Shown: in pieces, positions 16,196 through 25,556 of the stretch
Layout: every line of letters begins with the position of its first letter
Position numbering within the stretch: the first letter of the stretch is position 1
Origin: Bradyrhizobium zhanjiangense
GTDB lineage: Bacteria > Pseudomonadota > Alphaproteobacteria > Rhizobiales > Xanthobacteraceae
Assembly (NCBI RefSeq): GCF_004114935.1
Contig: NZ_CP022221.1
Location: forward strand, 8,453,001 to 8,517,000
Direction of reading: 5' to 3'
DNA length: 64,000 nucleotides
Notes under the pieces: generated by a model
The model's input: the letters and a program-made list of their open reading frames with translations, nothing else
Told to the model about the DNA's origin: nothing
The model's database searches: none
Program-made: the position numbers and the translations under genes

Positions 16196-17986
16196 ATGAC
16201 CGAGAAGTGGATGGAGCAGCCCATCTGGGATCCGATTGCCCTTGCAGCGCAACTGCGTGACATCACGAAACAAACCCAAGTAGTGATGCGGCACTTCACG
16301 CCTCATGAGGCTGACGCGATTAAGTTCGGCGTGGGCGAATGGTCAATGCTTGGGTTTGATTTTTTCGAGTTCATGACGAGGATGATGACCGACCCGGCGG
16401 TGGTCGCACGCGCGCAGATCGGCCTATTCCACAACATGGTAGGTATCTGGCAGAAAACCGCGGTACGCCTACTCATGCTGCGTGCACGCGAGGCCGATAC
16501 CCCAAAAGATAAACGGTTCAAGCATCCGGAATGGAGCGAGAATGCTGTCTTTAGCTTTGTGAAAGACAGTTATCTTGTTGCAGCAGCGTCGGTTCTTTCT
16601 GCAATCCGCGAAGTCAAAGGCATGGACGAGGCCTCTGCCCGCAAGGTCGACTTCTATACCCGCCAGCTGGTTGATGCCCTGTCCCCTTCCAATTTCGTCG
16701 CTACCAATCCGGAGGTCCTCACCGCAACCTTGGCGTCGGGCGGACAGAACCTGCTGCGCGGTTTGGAGAACCTTCTTGCCGATCTGGAGCGCGGCAAAGG
16801 CCGTCTTGCGATCACGATGACCGACATGAAGGCTTTCCGCCTCGGCGAAAACATCGCAATAACTCCCGGAAAAGTGATCTATCAAAACGAGCTCATGCAA
16901 CTAATCCAATATACGCCGTCGACACAAGAGGTCCGCAGGCGGCCACTCCTCATCGTGCCGCCGTGGATCAACAAGTTCTATGTTCTCGATCTGCAGCCGA
17001 AAAACTCTTTCATAAAATGGGCCGTCGATCAGGGACATACTGTTCTCGTCATCTCCTGGGTAAATCCCGACAAGCAGCACGCTGAAAAGACCTTTGAAAA
17101 CTACATGCTCGAGGGCCCCTTGGCGGCCCTCGATGCTATCGAGTCTGCGACCGGAGAGCATAGCGTCAACGCGATCGGCTATTGCCTCGGCGGAACACTG
17201 CTAGCCTCGACGCTGGCATATTTGGTCGCGAAGGGCGAGGACCGGATTACAAGCGTCACCTATTTCGCGACGCTCGTCGATTTTACCGAAGTTGGGGATA
17301 TGGCCGTCTTCATAGACGAAGAGCAATTGGCATATCTCGAAAGACGGATGCGCCAGCATGGATATCTGGAAGCGCATCAAATGGCGACGACGTTCAACAT
17401 GTTGCGCGCCAATGACCTGATCTGGTCGTTTGTCGTTAGCAATTATCTGCTCGGCAAGAAGCAAATGCCCGGTGATCTTTTGTTTTGGAACTCCGATTCG
17501 ACCCGCATGCCCGCGGCGATGCATTCGTTCTACTTGCGCAGGATGTATCACGAAAATCTCCTGGCAAAACCCGGTGGGATCACGTTGGCGGATACGCCGA
17601 TAGATCTGTCGAAAGTCAGGACTCCGAGTTTCATTCTGGCAACCCGCGAAGACCACATCGCGCCGTGGAAATCGACCTATGCGGCGACACGCTTGTACTC
17701 CGGACCGGTCAAGTTCGTGTTATCCGATGCTGGCCATATGGCTGGCGTCATCAGCCCACCAGGCACCAAATACGGGCATTGGGTGAACGACGATTTGCCG
17801 CCCAGTCCAGACGAATGGTTCGTCAACGCTGCGCCTTGTCAACGGTCGTGGTGGCTGCTTTGGGACGAATGGGTAACCCAATTTGACGAAGGCCGCGTTC
17901 CGGCTCGCGACCCCGGCAGCGGTGGGTTGCCGATTATCGAAAACGCGCCCGGTTCCTACGTCCGCGTGAGATCGATGGCCTTGTAG
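16196..17986 (+). CDS. phaC: Class I poly(3-hydroxyalkanoate) synthase (596 aa)
   Basis: Polymerises hydroxyacyl-CoA (mainly 3-hydroxybutyryl-CoA) into PHA on the granule surface. Seen: an N-terminal PhaC domain (about residues 70-240), then the alpha/beta-hydrolase core with RRRPLLIVPPWINKFYVLDL, the lipase-like box GYCLGG (Cys nucleophile near residue 325), Asp in ILATREDHIAPW, and His in LSDAGHMAGV. Length fits class I enzymes. The start at 16196 has AGGAGG eight bases upstream. No phaA, phaB or phasin gene is adjacent, so it is an orphan copy flanked by mobile DNA. All catalytic residues are present. Confidence 0.93.
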   Translation: MTEKWMEQPIWDPIALAAQLRDITKQTQVVMRHFTPHEADAIKFGVGEWSMLGFDFFEFMTRMMTDPAVVARAQIGLFHNMVGIWQKTAVRLLMLRAREADTPKDKRFKHPEWSENAVFSFVKDSYLVAAASVLSAIREVKGMDEASARKVDFYTRQLVDALSPSNFVATNPEVLTATLASGGQNLLRGLENLLADLERGKGRLAITMTDMKAFRLGENIAITPGKVIYQNELMQLIQYTPSTQEVRRRPLLIVPPWINKFYVLDLQPKNSFIKWAVDQGHTVLVISWVNPDKQHAEKTFENYMLEGPLAALDAIESATGEHSVNAIGYCLGGTLLASTLAYLVAKGEDRITSVTYFATLVDFTEVGDMAVFIDEEQLAYLERRMRQHGYLEAHQMATTFNMLRANDLIWSFVVSNYLLGKKQMPGDLLFWNSDSTRMPAAMHSFYLRRMYHENLLAKPGGITLADTPIDLSKVRTPSFILATREDHIAPWKSTYAATRLYSGPVKFVLSDAGHMAGVISPPGTKYGHWVNDDLPPSPDEWFVNAAPCQRSWWLLWDEWVTQFDEGRVPARDPGSGGLPIIENAPGSYVRVRSMAL

Positions 17987-18175
17987 GTTGCGGCGGAGGT
18001 GATCTGTCGCTTCGCGCAAATCAGAATTACGGAACGTAGATGTCCGCTCTGGTCTCAGCAGCTAATATCCCTGCGGAGCGATCCGGATGCCCTTGCCTGT
18101 CCGCTTTCAAAGAACGAAGCGTAGAAAATAGAGCTTGATCCCGGTCTCAGTATGCAAGTTCGGCATTTCCGGTAT

Positions 18176-18285
18176 GGGTCAAAATACGAAGACCTCAGAG
18201 GGAGCAAATCCGGTCCGCTCCGCCCTAGGAAGCGGACCTTCATGACTTGTGCCGCGACTTCGCTGATGGCCCAGAAGCGGGCATC
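18176..18285. repeat. Dispersed intergenic repeat, family A, copy 1
   Basis: GGGTCAAAATACGAAGACCTC, then a GGTCCGCT/AGCGGACC inverted pair and ACTTCGCTGATGGCCCAGAA. Related copies lie at 52220-52315 and 53407-53505, with a shorter tail near 54205-54228. The central AAGCGGACC/GGTCCGCT arms could fold. Confidence 0.65.
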
Positions 18286-18307
18286 GCCTACGCACGACGC
18301 ACCACGG

Positions 18308-20053
18308 CTATTCGGGTAGCCCTGCTTTGCGGAGCCCTTCGATCGCCAGCTTCGCGTTTGATTGACCGCCCCTAGCAATCCACGCGGATATTGTGAAAGC
18401 GGGATCGAGCTCAAGCAAACGTGCCGCCGCCTCTCGCGCCTCGGCGCCACGTCCGAGATGGGCGAAAGCGGACGCGAGACACCAGTAAGTCGCCGAGAAA
18501 GAAGGGTTATGACGAAGGGCTTTCTTACCTGCGGCGATGGCCTCGTCAAAGCGAGAAAGCTCGATAAGGGCCATCCCCATTCCAACGCACAACCGATCTA
18601 GCATCGGGTCGAGCGGGCTCATTCGCATGGCAAGTTCAAAGCTCCGGATCGCTTCCTCCGGCACGCCTGCAGTGTGATAGACCCAGCCTCTGTCGAGCCA
18701 TACCCAGTGCGAATTTGGATTGAGCGCGACCGCCCGGTCAATCATTTCGATGCTACTTTCATAATCGCCAACCATGAACGCCGAGACCATGGCGGTCGTC
18801 GCAAGCGTTTGCGGATCACCATCATCGACGCTTGAGGCCCAACGAAGAAATCGAATTGCCTCCTTCCTGTCGAATTGAGGATCAGTAGCAAAGCCTAAGA
18901 CGACTTTGACCATGTGAAAGAGACTTGCCAGAGCCGCGACAAAGCCGAACCGTGGATCTAACTCCAACGCGCGATTAGCCAGCCTGATCGCCTCGGCCAA
19001 TCCTTTGCGAGTCGCCAGGGAATACTGATACATGGCCCGGAGCTGAAGATCATAGGCGGTGAGGTTCTGCGGTCGCCGCCGCGTTGCCGTTACAATTTGT
19101 GCTCGAAGCATTTTTGGCAGGATAGCGCCGACAACGGCGGTCGTTATCTCATCCTGAAGCAGGAAAATGTCGCTCAGGTCTCGTTCAAATGTATCCGCCC
19201 AGACATGCGCGTCCGTCACCGCGTCGATCAATTGCCCTGCGATACGAACTTTCCCCGACGCCTTGCGCACAGACCCCTCGAGGACATAGCGGACGCCGAG
19301 TCTGCGTCCGACCTCCTTGATATCGATCGCCTTACCTTTGAAGGTGAAACTCGAATTGCGAGCGATCACGAACAGCCATTTGAACCGCGAAAGGGCGGTA
19401 GTAATTTCCTCAACCATTCCGTCCGCAAAATACTCCTGCTCTGGATCGCCGGACATGTTCTGGAACGGTAGAACCGCAATGGAAAGCTTATCTGGGAATG
19501 CTGGGGCCACGCCTATCCTCTCGGTCAGCGGGCTATGCGCTCCCGAGCGTACAGCGTAAGCCCGAACCGGCCTGGCGATGTTCTTGAGCTGTTGCTCACC
19601 ACGATCCTCGAACCCGACGTCCAGCTTACCTTCGACTTCGTTCAACACCTTCTCGGAAATCAGGATGCCAGCCTGGTCGGCGAGACCCTCTAGCCGGACC
19701 GCAATATTGATCCCGTCTCCAAAGAGCTCGCCGTCGGTCCCAACGATTACATCACCCAAATTGATCCCGATGCGCATCTTGAAGCCATGGCGGCCCGAAA
19801 CAAGACCGTCCTGTATCTCAACCGCGCATCTCACGGCGGCTAATGGACTGGCGAACTCGGCGAGCGCTCCATCGCCCGTTGTCTTGATAAGCCGGCCTTC
19901 ATGGCGGGAGAGGCTTGGCTCGATCAAATCTCGCTTGAGTCGCTCGAATCCAGCGTAGGTGGCTTCTTCGGCTCGTTCCATCAGCGCGGAATAGCCGACC
20001 ACGTCTGCGGCTAGGATTGCCGCTAATCGCCTATGAACCCGCTGCTCCGTCAC
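18308..20053 (-). CDS. Class III adenylate/guanylate cyclase with TolB-like and TPR regions (581 aa)
   Basis: The N-terminus (VHRRLAAILAADVVGYSALM) is a cyclase homology domain with metal Asp in AADVVGYS, KTTGDGALAEF and GINLGDVIV. The middle (about 195-330) is a TolB-like segment: SIAVLPFQNMSGDPEQEYFADG, then GVRYVLEGSVRKASGKVRIAG and HVWADTFERDL. The rest is TPR-like helical repeats. This layout is common in Bradyrhizobium; it is thought to make cAMP in the cytoplasm in response to signals sensed by the C-terminal part. The GTG at 20053 is preceded by GGAGGG; a 70-codon upstream extension lacks similarity. Confidence 0.88.
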   Translation of the reverse strand: MTEQRVHRRLAAILAADVVGYSALMERAEEATYAGFERLKRDLIEPSLSRHEGRLIKTTGDGALAEFASPLAAVRCAVEIQDGLVSGRHGFKMRIGINLGDVIVGTDGELFGDGINIAVRLEGLADQAGILISEKVLNEVEGKLDVGFEDRGEQQLKNIARPVRAYAVRSGAHSPLTERIGVAPAFPDKLSIAVLPFQNMSGDPEQEYFADGMVEEITTALSRFKWLFVIARNSSFTFKGKAIDIKEVGRRLGVRYVLEGSVRKASGKVRIAGQLIDAVTDAHVWADTFERDLSDIFLLQDEITTAVVGAILPKMLRAQIVTATRRRPQNLTAYDLQLRAMYQYSLATRKGLAEAIRLANRALELDPRFGFVAALASLFHMVKVVLGFATDPQFDRKEAIRFLRWASSVDDGDPQTLATTAMVSAFMVGDYESSIEMIDRAVALNPNSHWVWLDRGWVYHTAGVPEEAIRSFELAMRMSPLDPMLDRLCVGMGMALIELSRFDEAIAAGKKALRHNPSFSATYWCLASAFAHLGRGAEAREAAARLLELDPAFTISAWIARGGQSNAKLAIEGLRKAGLPE

Positions 20054-20338
20054 GCGCCCTCCGAACGACCAGAGTAACCACGCCGGTGGGACAAGTAGAA
20101 GTCTAGCACTCTTCTGCGTACCTGTAAGCGGCAATCCCGCGAGAGCCGTATTTACGTCAATACGGGGCTGCCCAGCTTCCGTTGCGGAGTGCAAAGCAAA
20201 GCGGCCCAGCCAAATCAGTTCACACGCGGCCGAACGCTGGTTTCGTCGGTATCGGCCGGACATGAGCCTTGATTGATGATATCGTCAATGTCTGAGATGC
20301 TTCTGATCATCGGGTCTATTTTGCTAGTTGAGGGCGCC

Positions 20339-21592
20339 ATGATCCGTCCCTTGCTGCTCGCGTTCCTTTCAATGCTTGTTTTCGAGGCTGTTGTTTTCGC
20401 GGAATCGGGTCCGGTATTCTCCGACACGGGTCCCGAGGCGGAGGAGTATGGCGCCTCTCGGGGATATCCGGTGCCCCCCTTTGAATACCCGCCGGGCCGC
20501 GGGCAGGATTTCATGGTCGGGACCTACAGTCATTTCGACAAGGTGCGCCCGGTGCGCCCGGTCGAAAAACCGGCGACGCCGTCGGTTTTGAAGCGCGCGG
20601 CTGAGGAGATCGCTCCGGTGTATCATTACGATGGCCGGCAGAAGGCGATCGGCGACTATCTCGATGCACACCCTGTCACCGGCCTGCTAATCGCGCGCGG
20701 TGACACCATCCTGTTAGAGCACTATCAATATGCCAGAACGGACAAGGATCGCTTCCTCTCGCAGTCGATGGTGAAGACCCTTACCGGCTTGTTGGTCGGC
20801 ATCGCTGTATCTGAAGGCGCAATTCATTCGATCGACGATACGGCAGCAACCTATGTGCCGGAATTGGAGGGAACTGCATACGGCGCTACGCCGTTGCGCG
20901 CTCTACTTCACATGTCGTCAGGCGTCGCTTTTGCCGAAAGAACCTACCAGTCAGACGATGATATTTTTAGATTGCATCTGGGGCTGCTGGGAAACAATGC
21001 AGTGGGTGCGGTTGCGGCACTTCGACAATTCAACAGGCGTGACGCGCAGCCGAATACACGGTTTGCTTATGCCAGTTCGGAGACAGAGGTGCTCGGCCTC
21101 GTCGTCAGCCGCGCGGTCCACATGCCCCTTTCCGACTATCTTGCAACGCGGATCTGGCAAAAGCTCGGTGCCGAGTCCGACGCCGCCTGGGCTATCGATC
21201 CGACAGGGCAGGAAGTGGCTTACTGCTGCTTCATAGCCACGCTACGCGACTGGGCGCGCCTGGGCTTGATGTTGGCAAATGACGGCGCTTGGAACGGCCA
21301 ACAGATTATCCCCCGGCAGTGGCTTCTCGATGCAACAACGGTGGCACCGGATAGTTACCTGCGCAACACCATTGCGCAGTCCTGGGGGTACGGCTATCAA
21401 GTGTGGATCCTGCCGGGAGAGCGGCGAATGTTTCTTCTATTGGGCATTCATGGACAGGGCCTGTTCGTCGATCCCGAGTCGAAGCTGATCATGGTGCAGA
21501 CGGCGGTTCGTAAATTGCCGGTCGGGAATCCCAAATCGCCCGAAGCTATGGCCCTGTGGTATGCGGTCGTAGCGCAGTTCGGGCATCGCTAG
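20339..21592 (+). CDS. Serine hydrolase, class C beta-lactamase / DD-peptidase fold (417 aa)
   Basis: A signal peptide (MIRPLLLAFLSMLVFEAVVF) is followed by a beta-lactamase-type domain with SMVK (SxxK, nucleophile near residue 145), a YAS triad member in TRFAYASSE, and HGQG near the end in place of KTG. Such secreted or periplasmic proteins act as esterases, amidases or peptidases rather than true resistance enzymes. I start at the ATG at 20339, which has GAGGG upstream and a normal signal peptide; an ATG 66 bp upstream is possible. It is divergent from the cyclase gene, separated by about 285 bp. Confidence 0.85.
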   Translation: MIRPLLLAFLSMLVFEAVVFAESGPVFSDTGPEAEEYGASRGYPVPPFEYPPGRGQDFMVGTYSHFDKVRPVRPVEKPATPSVLKRAAEEIAPVYHYDGRQKAIGDYLDAHPVTGLLIARGDTILLEHYQYARTDKDRFLSQSMVKTLTGLLVGIAVSEGAIHSIDDTAATYVPELEGTAYGATPLRALLHMSSGVAFAERTYQSDDDIFRLHLGLLGNNAVGAVAALRQFNRRDAQPNTRFAYASSETEVLGLVVSRAVHMPLSDYLATRIWQKLGAESDAAWAIDPTGQEVAYCCFIATLRDWARLGLMLANDGAWNGQQIIPRQWLLDATTVAPDSYLRNTIAQSWGYGYQVWILPGERRMFLLLGIHGQGLFVDPESKLIMVQTAVRKLPVGNPKSPEAMALWYAVVAQFGHR

Positions 21593-21682
21593 TCCCCAAA
21601 GGCAAATCGACCGCTCCGGGTCTTGGCCGTGTAAAAACGGCCTTACAGGACCATCAGTCTTGAAGCCAAAACTGGTCCGGTC

Positions 21683-23122
21683 TCAGGCCGCGATCGCGGC
21701 GATCAGCGGCTTGATCCCGAGGATATTCATTGCTCGGGTCAGATTGTAGGCCAGAACCGAGAGGGCCATCTCGGCGGCTACCTTTGGGAGGGTTTTGGTC
21801 AGGAAGTGCGTTGCTCCCATGCGTGCCTTCATCGTGCCGAACGGGTGCTCGACAGTCTCGCGACGAAGGCGCATAGCGAGCGGGTTCGCATCGAGCCGCT
21901 GCTGCACGGCGTCGAGCAGATCCTCGTGCTCCCATCGCGTGATCCATCGCTCTGACCCGGGCGTACACTGGGGTTTGATCGAGCAATTCTTACAGGCGCT
22001 GGTCCAGTATCGCCGCAGCATCTTGTCGGCTTCTTCGTTTGTATAGCGATACGGCAATCGCTCCCCGGCCGGACAACGATAGGCGTCTTCCTCCGGCAAA
22101 TAGACAAAGTCCTGCTTACCGAAGCGTCCGTCCGACTTGGCGCCCGAAGTCATCGGCTTAGGCAGCGTTACCGTGATGCCGGCCTCGTGGCAGGCGAGGA
22201 TCTCCGGGCTGCTGAAGTAGCCGCGATCGGCAACGGCCTCGAGCGTCTCAGCCTTCAGAACAGCCTTCGCCTGCCTGGCCATATTGGCAAGTTGTGCCCG
22301 ATCTGAGCCGCTGTTCGTCACCTCATGCGCGATGATCAGGTGATTGTCGGTATCGACGGCGACTTGGACATTGTAACCGACCACGCCGGATCCGCGGCCA
22401 CTGGTTGCCATCGAACGGCTATCCGGATCGGTCAGGGAGATTTGCTGATCCGGCGAAGCAAGCATCTGCTTCTCATAGGCAGCAAGCTTGCCCATCTCCC
22501 CCTTCAGCTTCGTCAGCTTCTCGGTAAGCCTCGTCACCTTCGCCGCCAGCGCCTCGCTCGGCTGCTGTCGGTCGGCCGTGTCAAGTTGGCTCAAATAGCG
22601 CGCGACGCTCTCCTCCAACTGAGCACGCCGCCGCTCCACCTTCGCACGCGTGAAGTTCCTGTCCCGGTTGTTCACGGCCTTGAACTTGCTTCCATCGATG
22701 GCGACGCTCGCCGTCGTGAGAAGACCCATCCCGCGGCAGAGCTCGACAAAACGCGCACAGACCTTACGCAGCCCGACGCTGTTGTCCTTGCGGAAGTCCG
22801 CGATCGTCTTGTGATCAGGAGCAAGCCGACCCAGGAGCCACATCACCTCGATGTTCCGTCCAGTCTCTCGTTCCAGCCGCCGGCTTGACTGCACCCGGTT
22901 CAGATAGCCGTAGATGTAAAGCTTCAGGAGAACCGAGGGGTGATACAACGGCCGGCCAGTCGCCGCCGGCGTAACTCCGCCAAAGCACATCTCGGCCAGA
23001 TCAAGCGCATCGACAAACTCGTCGATCGCGCGAACAGGGTTGTTCTCGTCAATGAAATCATCGAGGCATTCAGGCAACAGCGTCCGCTGCCCACGATCCG
23101 CCTCTTCAACGAAGCGCCTCAT
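21683..23122 (-). CDS. IS1182-family transposase (479 aa)
   Basis: The N-terminal DUF772-type region (FIDENNPVRAIDEFVDAL; YGYLNRVQSSRRLERE) is followed by the DDE core: VAIDGSKFKAVNNRD, VADRGYFSSPE, and ETVEHPFGTMKARMG with the Glu. A cysteine cluster SACKNCSIKPQC lies before the C-terminus. Length is complete and no lesion is seen. I could not identify its terminal inverted repeats by eye. Confidence 0.9.
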   Translation of the reverse strand: MRRFVEEADRGQRTLLPECLDDFIDENNPVRAIDEFVDALDLAEMCFGGVTPAATGRPLYHPSVLLKLYIYGYLNRVQSSRRLERETGRNIEVMWLLGRLAPDHKTIADFRKDNSVGLRKVCARFVELCRGMGLLTTASVAIDGSKFKAVNNRDRNFTRAKVERRRAQLEESVARYLSQLDTADRQQPSEALAAKVTRLTEKLTKLKGEMGKLAAYEKQMLASPDQQISLTDPDSRSMATSGRGSGVVGYNVQVAVDTDNHLIIAHEVTNSGSDRAQLANMARQAKAVLKAETLEAVADRGYFSSPEILACHEAGITVTLPKPMTSGAKSDGRFGKQDFVYLPEEDAYRCPAGERLPYRYTNEEADKMLRRYWTSACKNCSIKPQCTPGSERWITRWEHEDLLDAVQQRLDANPLAMRLRRETVEHPFGTMKARMGATHFLTKTLPKVAAEMALSVLAYNLTRAMNILGIKPLIAAIAA

Positions 23123-23345
23123 CGATTCCGGGTCATTAGCGGAAGTAGTGGCGCCGGGCTGAGGGACGGCGCATCCGGTTGTCGGGCCTCCAGTGGAGGA
23201 GGTGCGTTGGAATGATCCGGGGTACGAATCTTTCTTAAACCACTGATAGGCCCGGCAAGGTTCCAGCCTGCAAACAGACGGCTAGAGGTGATAAGATAAA
23301 AGTCGGTCGCCTCGCGGGCGACCATTGCCCGTATGGGAGCCAACG

Positions 23346-24377
23346 ATGCCTCCTCTTGATACTGCGGTGATCATTCTCGCTGGCATCGCGTTTCTTGCAG
23401 CCTTCGTAAATGGCGCGCTCGGCTATGGGTTTTCCTCGCTCACCGTACCGGTGGCTCTCGTTTTCTATGCAAACCGCATCCTGAATCCCGCCGTCGTCCT
23501 GGTCGAGGTGGCCACCAATTTCTACGTTCTATTCATCAATCTGACCGGCGTTGCAGCTGTATGGAAGAAGGTGTTGCCAATCATCACCGGGCTCCTGCCC
23601 GGCATCGGAATCGGAGCCTTGGTTCTCGCGACGCTTCAGCCGGGCTGGATCAAACTCGGGACCTACGCCCTCATTCTGCCCCTCATCCTGGTTCAGGCGG
23701 CCGGTTGGCGGAGACCAATTCGGCAGACATGGTGGGTTGGTCTTCCCTTTGGAACTGCGCTGGGCATCCTGTATTCTGTCACCACCATCTCGGGGCCACC
23801 GTTGGCGATCCTGTTCAACAACCAAGGTCTGGTCAAAACCGAGTTTCGGGCCGGTCTCGCATTGGTTCGCGTGGCCGAGTCGAGCGTGACCGCCATCGTC
23901 TATTACGAGCTTGGCCTGTTTACGGCTGAAAGCCAGAACATCTTATGGGTGTTCGTTCCTTGCGTTGCGATTGGGGTACCGCTCGGCGCCTATGTCATCC
24001 GCCATCTGGATGCGGAGACGTTTCGCCGGATATGCATGAGCTTTGATGCGTGGGTCGTGGGATTCGGTTTCTCCCGGGTATTGATCGAGCTGAATTTGGC
24101 GGAAAGCCCATGGGCTTATGTCGTCCTGGTCCTCACATTTTTGATCGACGGCTATTTGCTGTACATGTTTTTCACGCGGAGAGCGGCTAGGCGATCGGAA
24201 AGAGCTTTGCTTACGCCCGGCGCGCCGAATGGGCCGGATAATCGCATCGCTTCGGGGATGACCGAACCTCCCTACGACCCGCTTGCTCGGCTTAACACCG
24301 ACCTCGGTTACGTTGTGGCGATCCTTGCTATCGCCATGCTGGTCTTTGCAGTTTTGCCTCCAAGTCGCTTGCCATAG
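23346..24377 (+). CDS. TauE/SafE family membrane permease (343 aa)
   Basis: An integral inner-membrane protein with about eight to nine hydrophobic helices. The first loop carries the family-like FVNGALGYGFSSLTVPVALV, and the second half repeats it around ILYSVTTISGPPLAILFN. These proteins export or import sulfur-containing anions such as sulfite or sulfoacetate; the substrate here cannot be told. The ATG at 23346 follows GGGAG. The C-terminal extra helix after a charged linker (residues about 285-325) is unusual for the family. Confidence 0.85.
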   Translation: MPPLDTAVIILAGIAFLAAFVNGALGYGFSSLTVPVALVFYANRILNPAVVLVEVATNFYVLFINLTGVAAVWKKVLPIITGLLPGIGIGALVLATLQPGWIKLGTYALILPLILVQAAGWRRPIRQTWWVGLPFGTALGILYSVTTISGPPLAILFNNQGLVKTEFRAGLALVRVAESSVTAIVYYELGLFTAESQNILWVFVPCVAIGVPLGAYVIRHLDAETFRRICMSFDAWVVGFGFSRVLIELNLAESPWAYVVLVLTFLIDGYLLYMFFTRRAARRSERALLTPGAPNGPDNRIASGMTEPPYDPLARLNTDLGYVVAILAIAMLVFAVLPPSRLP

Positions 24378-24567
24378 CGCGCGGCATAGTTAGGAACGTG
24401 GTTGCCCCTCGGGGTTGACCCGGCCGCTTAGGTTAAGACAGCGGGCACACACTGTTTCTGCCGTTGGATCAGCAAAGGGTCAGGCGGCATCCGCACCAGA
24501 ACAGCCTTTGCGACCGCTCTCGCGGAAGCTAGTGGCCAATGGCCGACATGACCCAAAGGAGCTTCTA

Positions 24568-24801
24568 ATGGACGAGCGAACCCGGCTACCGACGATCCTA
24601 CCGACGATAGTGGTGGGCCGGAGCATGACGTCCGATCCCCCGACCGACGGAGACCCCAAAGTCACATTTGAGCTTGAGGCCGAAACTGGTCAGATTTTTG
24701 AGGTCGCTTTTTCTCTCCGTGGACTTTTGAGCACAGTTGTGATGGCTCACTGCTGGCCTCCTTTGAAGGAGGAACTTGCTCAGCTGGAGATCAGAGTCTA
24801 G
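24568..24801 (+). CDS. Small hypothetical protein (77 aa)
   Basis: AAGGAG lies nine bases before the ATG. The protein reads MDERTRLPTILPTIVVGRSM, then KVTFELEAETGQIFEVAFSL and an alpha-helical C-terminus. It looks like a real soluble protein of unknown function. It follows the permease gene by 190 bp. Confidence 0.55.
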   Translation: MDERTRLPTILPTIVVGRSMTSDPPTDGDPKVTFELEAETGQIFEVAFSLRGLLSTVVMAHCWPPLKEELAQLEIRV

Positions 24802-24964
24802 GCGCAATGTCCGTTGAGGGTCACGAGCGGCGGTCGAGGATCACGAGACACACGTCCGGTCTACCCTGACGGTGGACCGGCGCGGCCGTACACGAGCGGA
24901 CCCGAGGTCTCGGTTGATCGCATCACTTGGTGGCGCGTCATTTCGCGACGAGAGATTGGCGGTC

Positions 24965-25222
24965 CTAACCTTTCCACCCCGCTTCCCTGGCTTTGCGAGC
25001 TGGTTGAGGTCGCGGGGGGCGTTTGGGGTGGCTAGTCATTGCAGTCTTTCCGTCTGGACGCTTGACCAGTTCGAATGTGGCAACGTGGGTGCTTTCCGCC
25101 CAAGCCTCCAATACAGCCCCGCAGACTTCACAGGATACGTGGCCGCTATGCGGCATTAAGCACGTCGGTTCGATGCGCTTGTATTCAGCGCCGCACTCGC
25201 ATCGGACAAGTGTTGTTTCCAT
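24965..25222 (-). CDS. Small zinc-finger-like protein (85 aa)
   Basis: METTLVRCECGAEYKRIEPT, then HVSCEVCGAVLEAWAESTHV and FELVKRPDGK. Cysteines in CxC and CxxC pairs, with nearby histidines, suggest one zinc site. The basic C-terminal end (HPKRPPRPQPARKAR) could bind nucleic acid. The start at 25222 is chosen because the cysteine region follows at once. Function unknown. Confidence 0.6.
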   Translation of the reverse strand: METTLVRCECGAEYKRIEPTCLMPHSGHVSCEVCGAVLEAWAESTHVATFELVKRPDGKTAMTSHPKRPPRPQPARKAREAGWKG

Positions 25223-25369
25223 TCTCGAAAACGCCCGAGGAAGAGGGCAAAGACCCGGCGGCGGTGGACCTAACCCGCGGAAGGGATTTGCCTCGCTCCT
25301 CAAACGCGCGTAGACCAACAGCGTTCCTTTGTCAGGGATGTGCCCGCGGCCAAACGTCCACGTCGGTTC

Positions 25370-25478
25370 GGGTCATTCGCGTCGATTTGGCGGCGTCCCC
25401 ACCACGTCTGGTCTGGCCTCGGCTGCTGACGTGCCGGATGCCTCCGCGATCCTCGTCTTCGGGCCAGCAACCGACACC
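25370..25478. repeat. Dispersed intergenic repeat, family C, copy 1
   Basis: Begins GGGTCATTCGCGTCG and ends CGGGCCAG...CCGACACC. It matches 55465-55570 in order and spacing, with many substitutions. Both copies lie upstream of plus-strand genes. Confidence 0.55.
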
Positions 25479-25556
25479 AATCCTGATCGCATCTAGGCGC
25501 GTCTGGCACTGCCGTCTCATTCGTCGTAGACTATGCTGTGGGTTGGATTGCGTGCC

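Noticed and set aside
20054..20263. 70-codon N-terminal extension of the cyclase gene
   Set aside because: No similarity to cyclases and no ribosome site; GTG at 20053 has GGAGGG and fits the family start.
21593..23200. Terminal inverted repeats of the IS1182 element
   Set aside because: Compared both flanks by eye and found no convincing pair; a 6-bp GGCCGT/ACGGCC hairpin at about 21627 may belong to the end but is too short.
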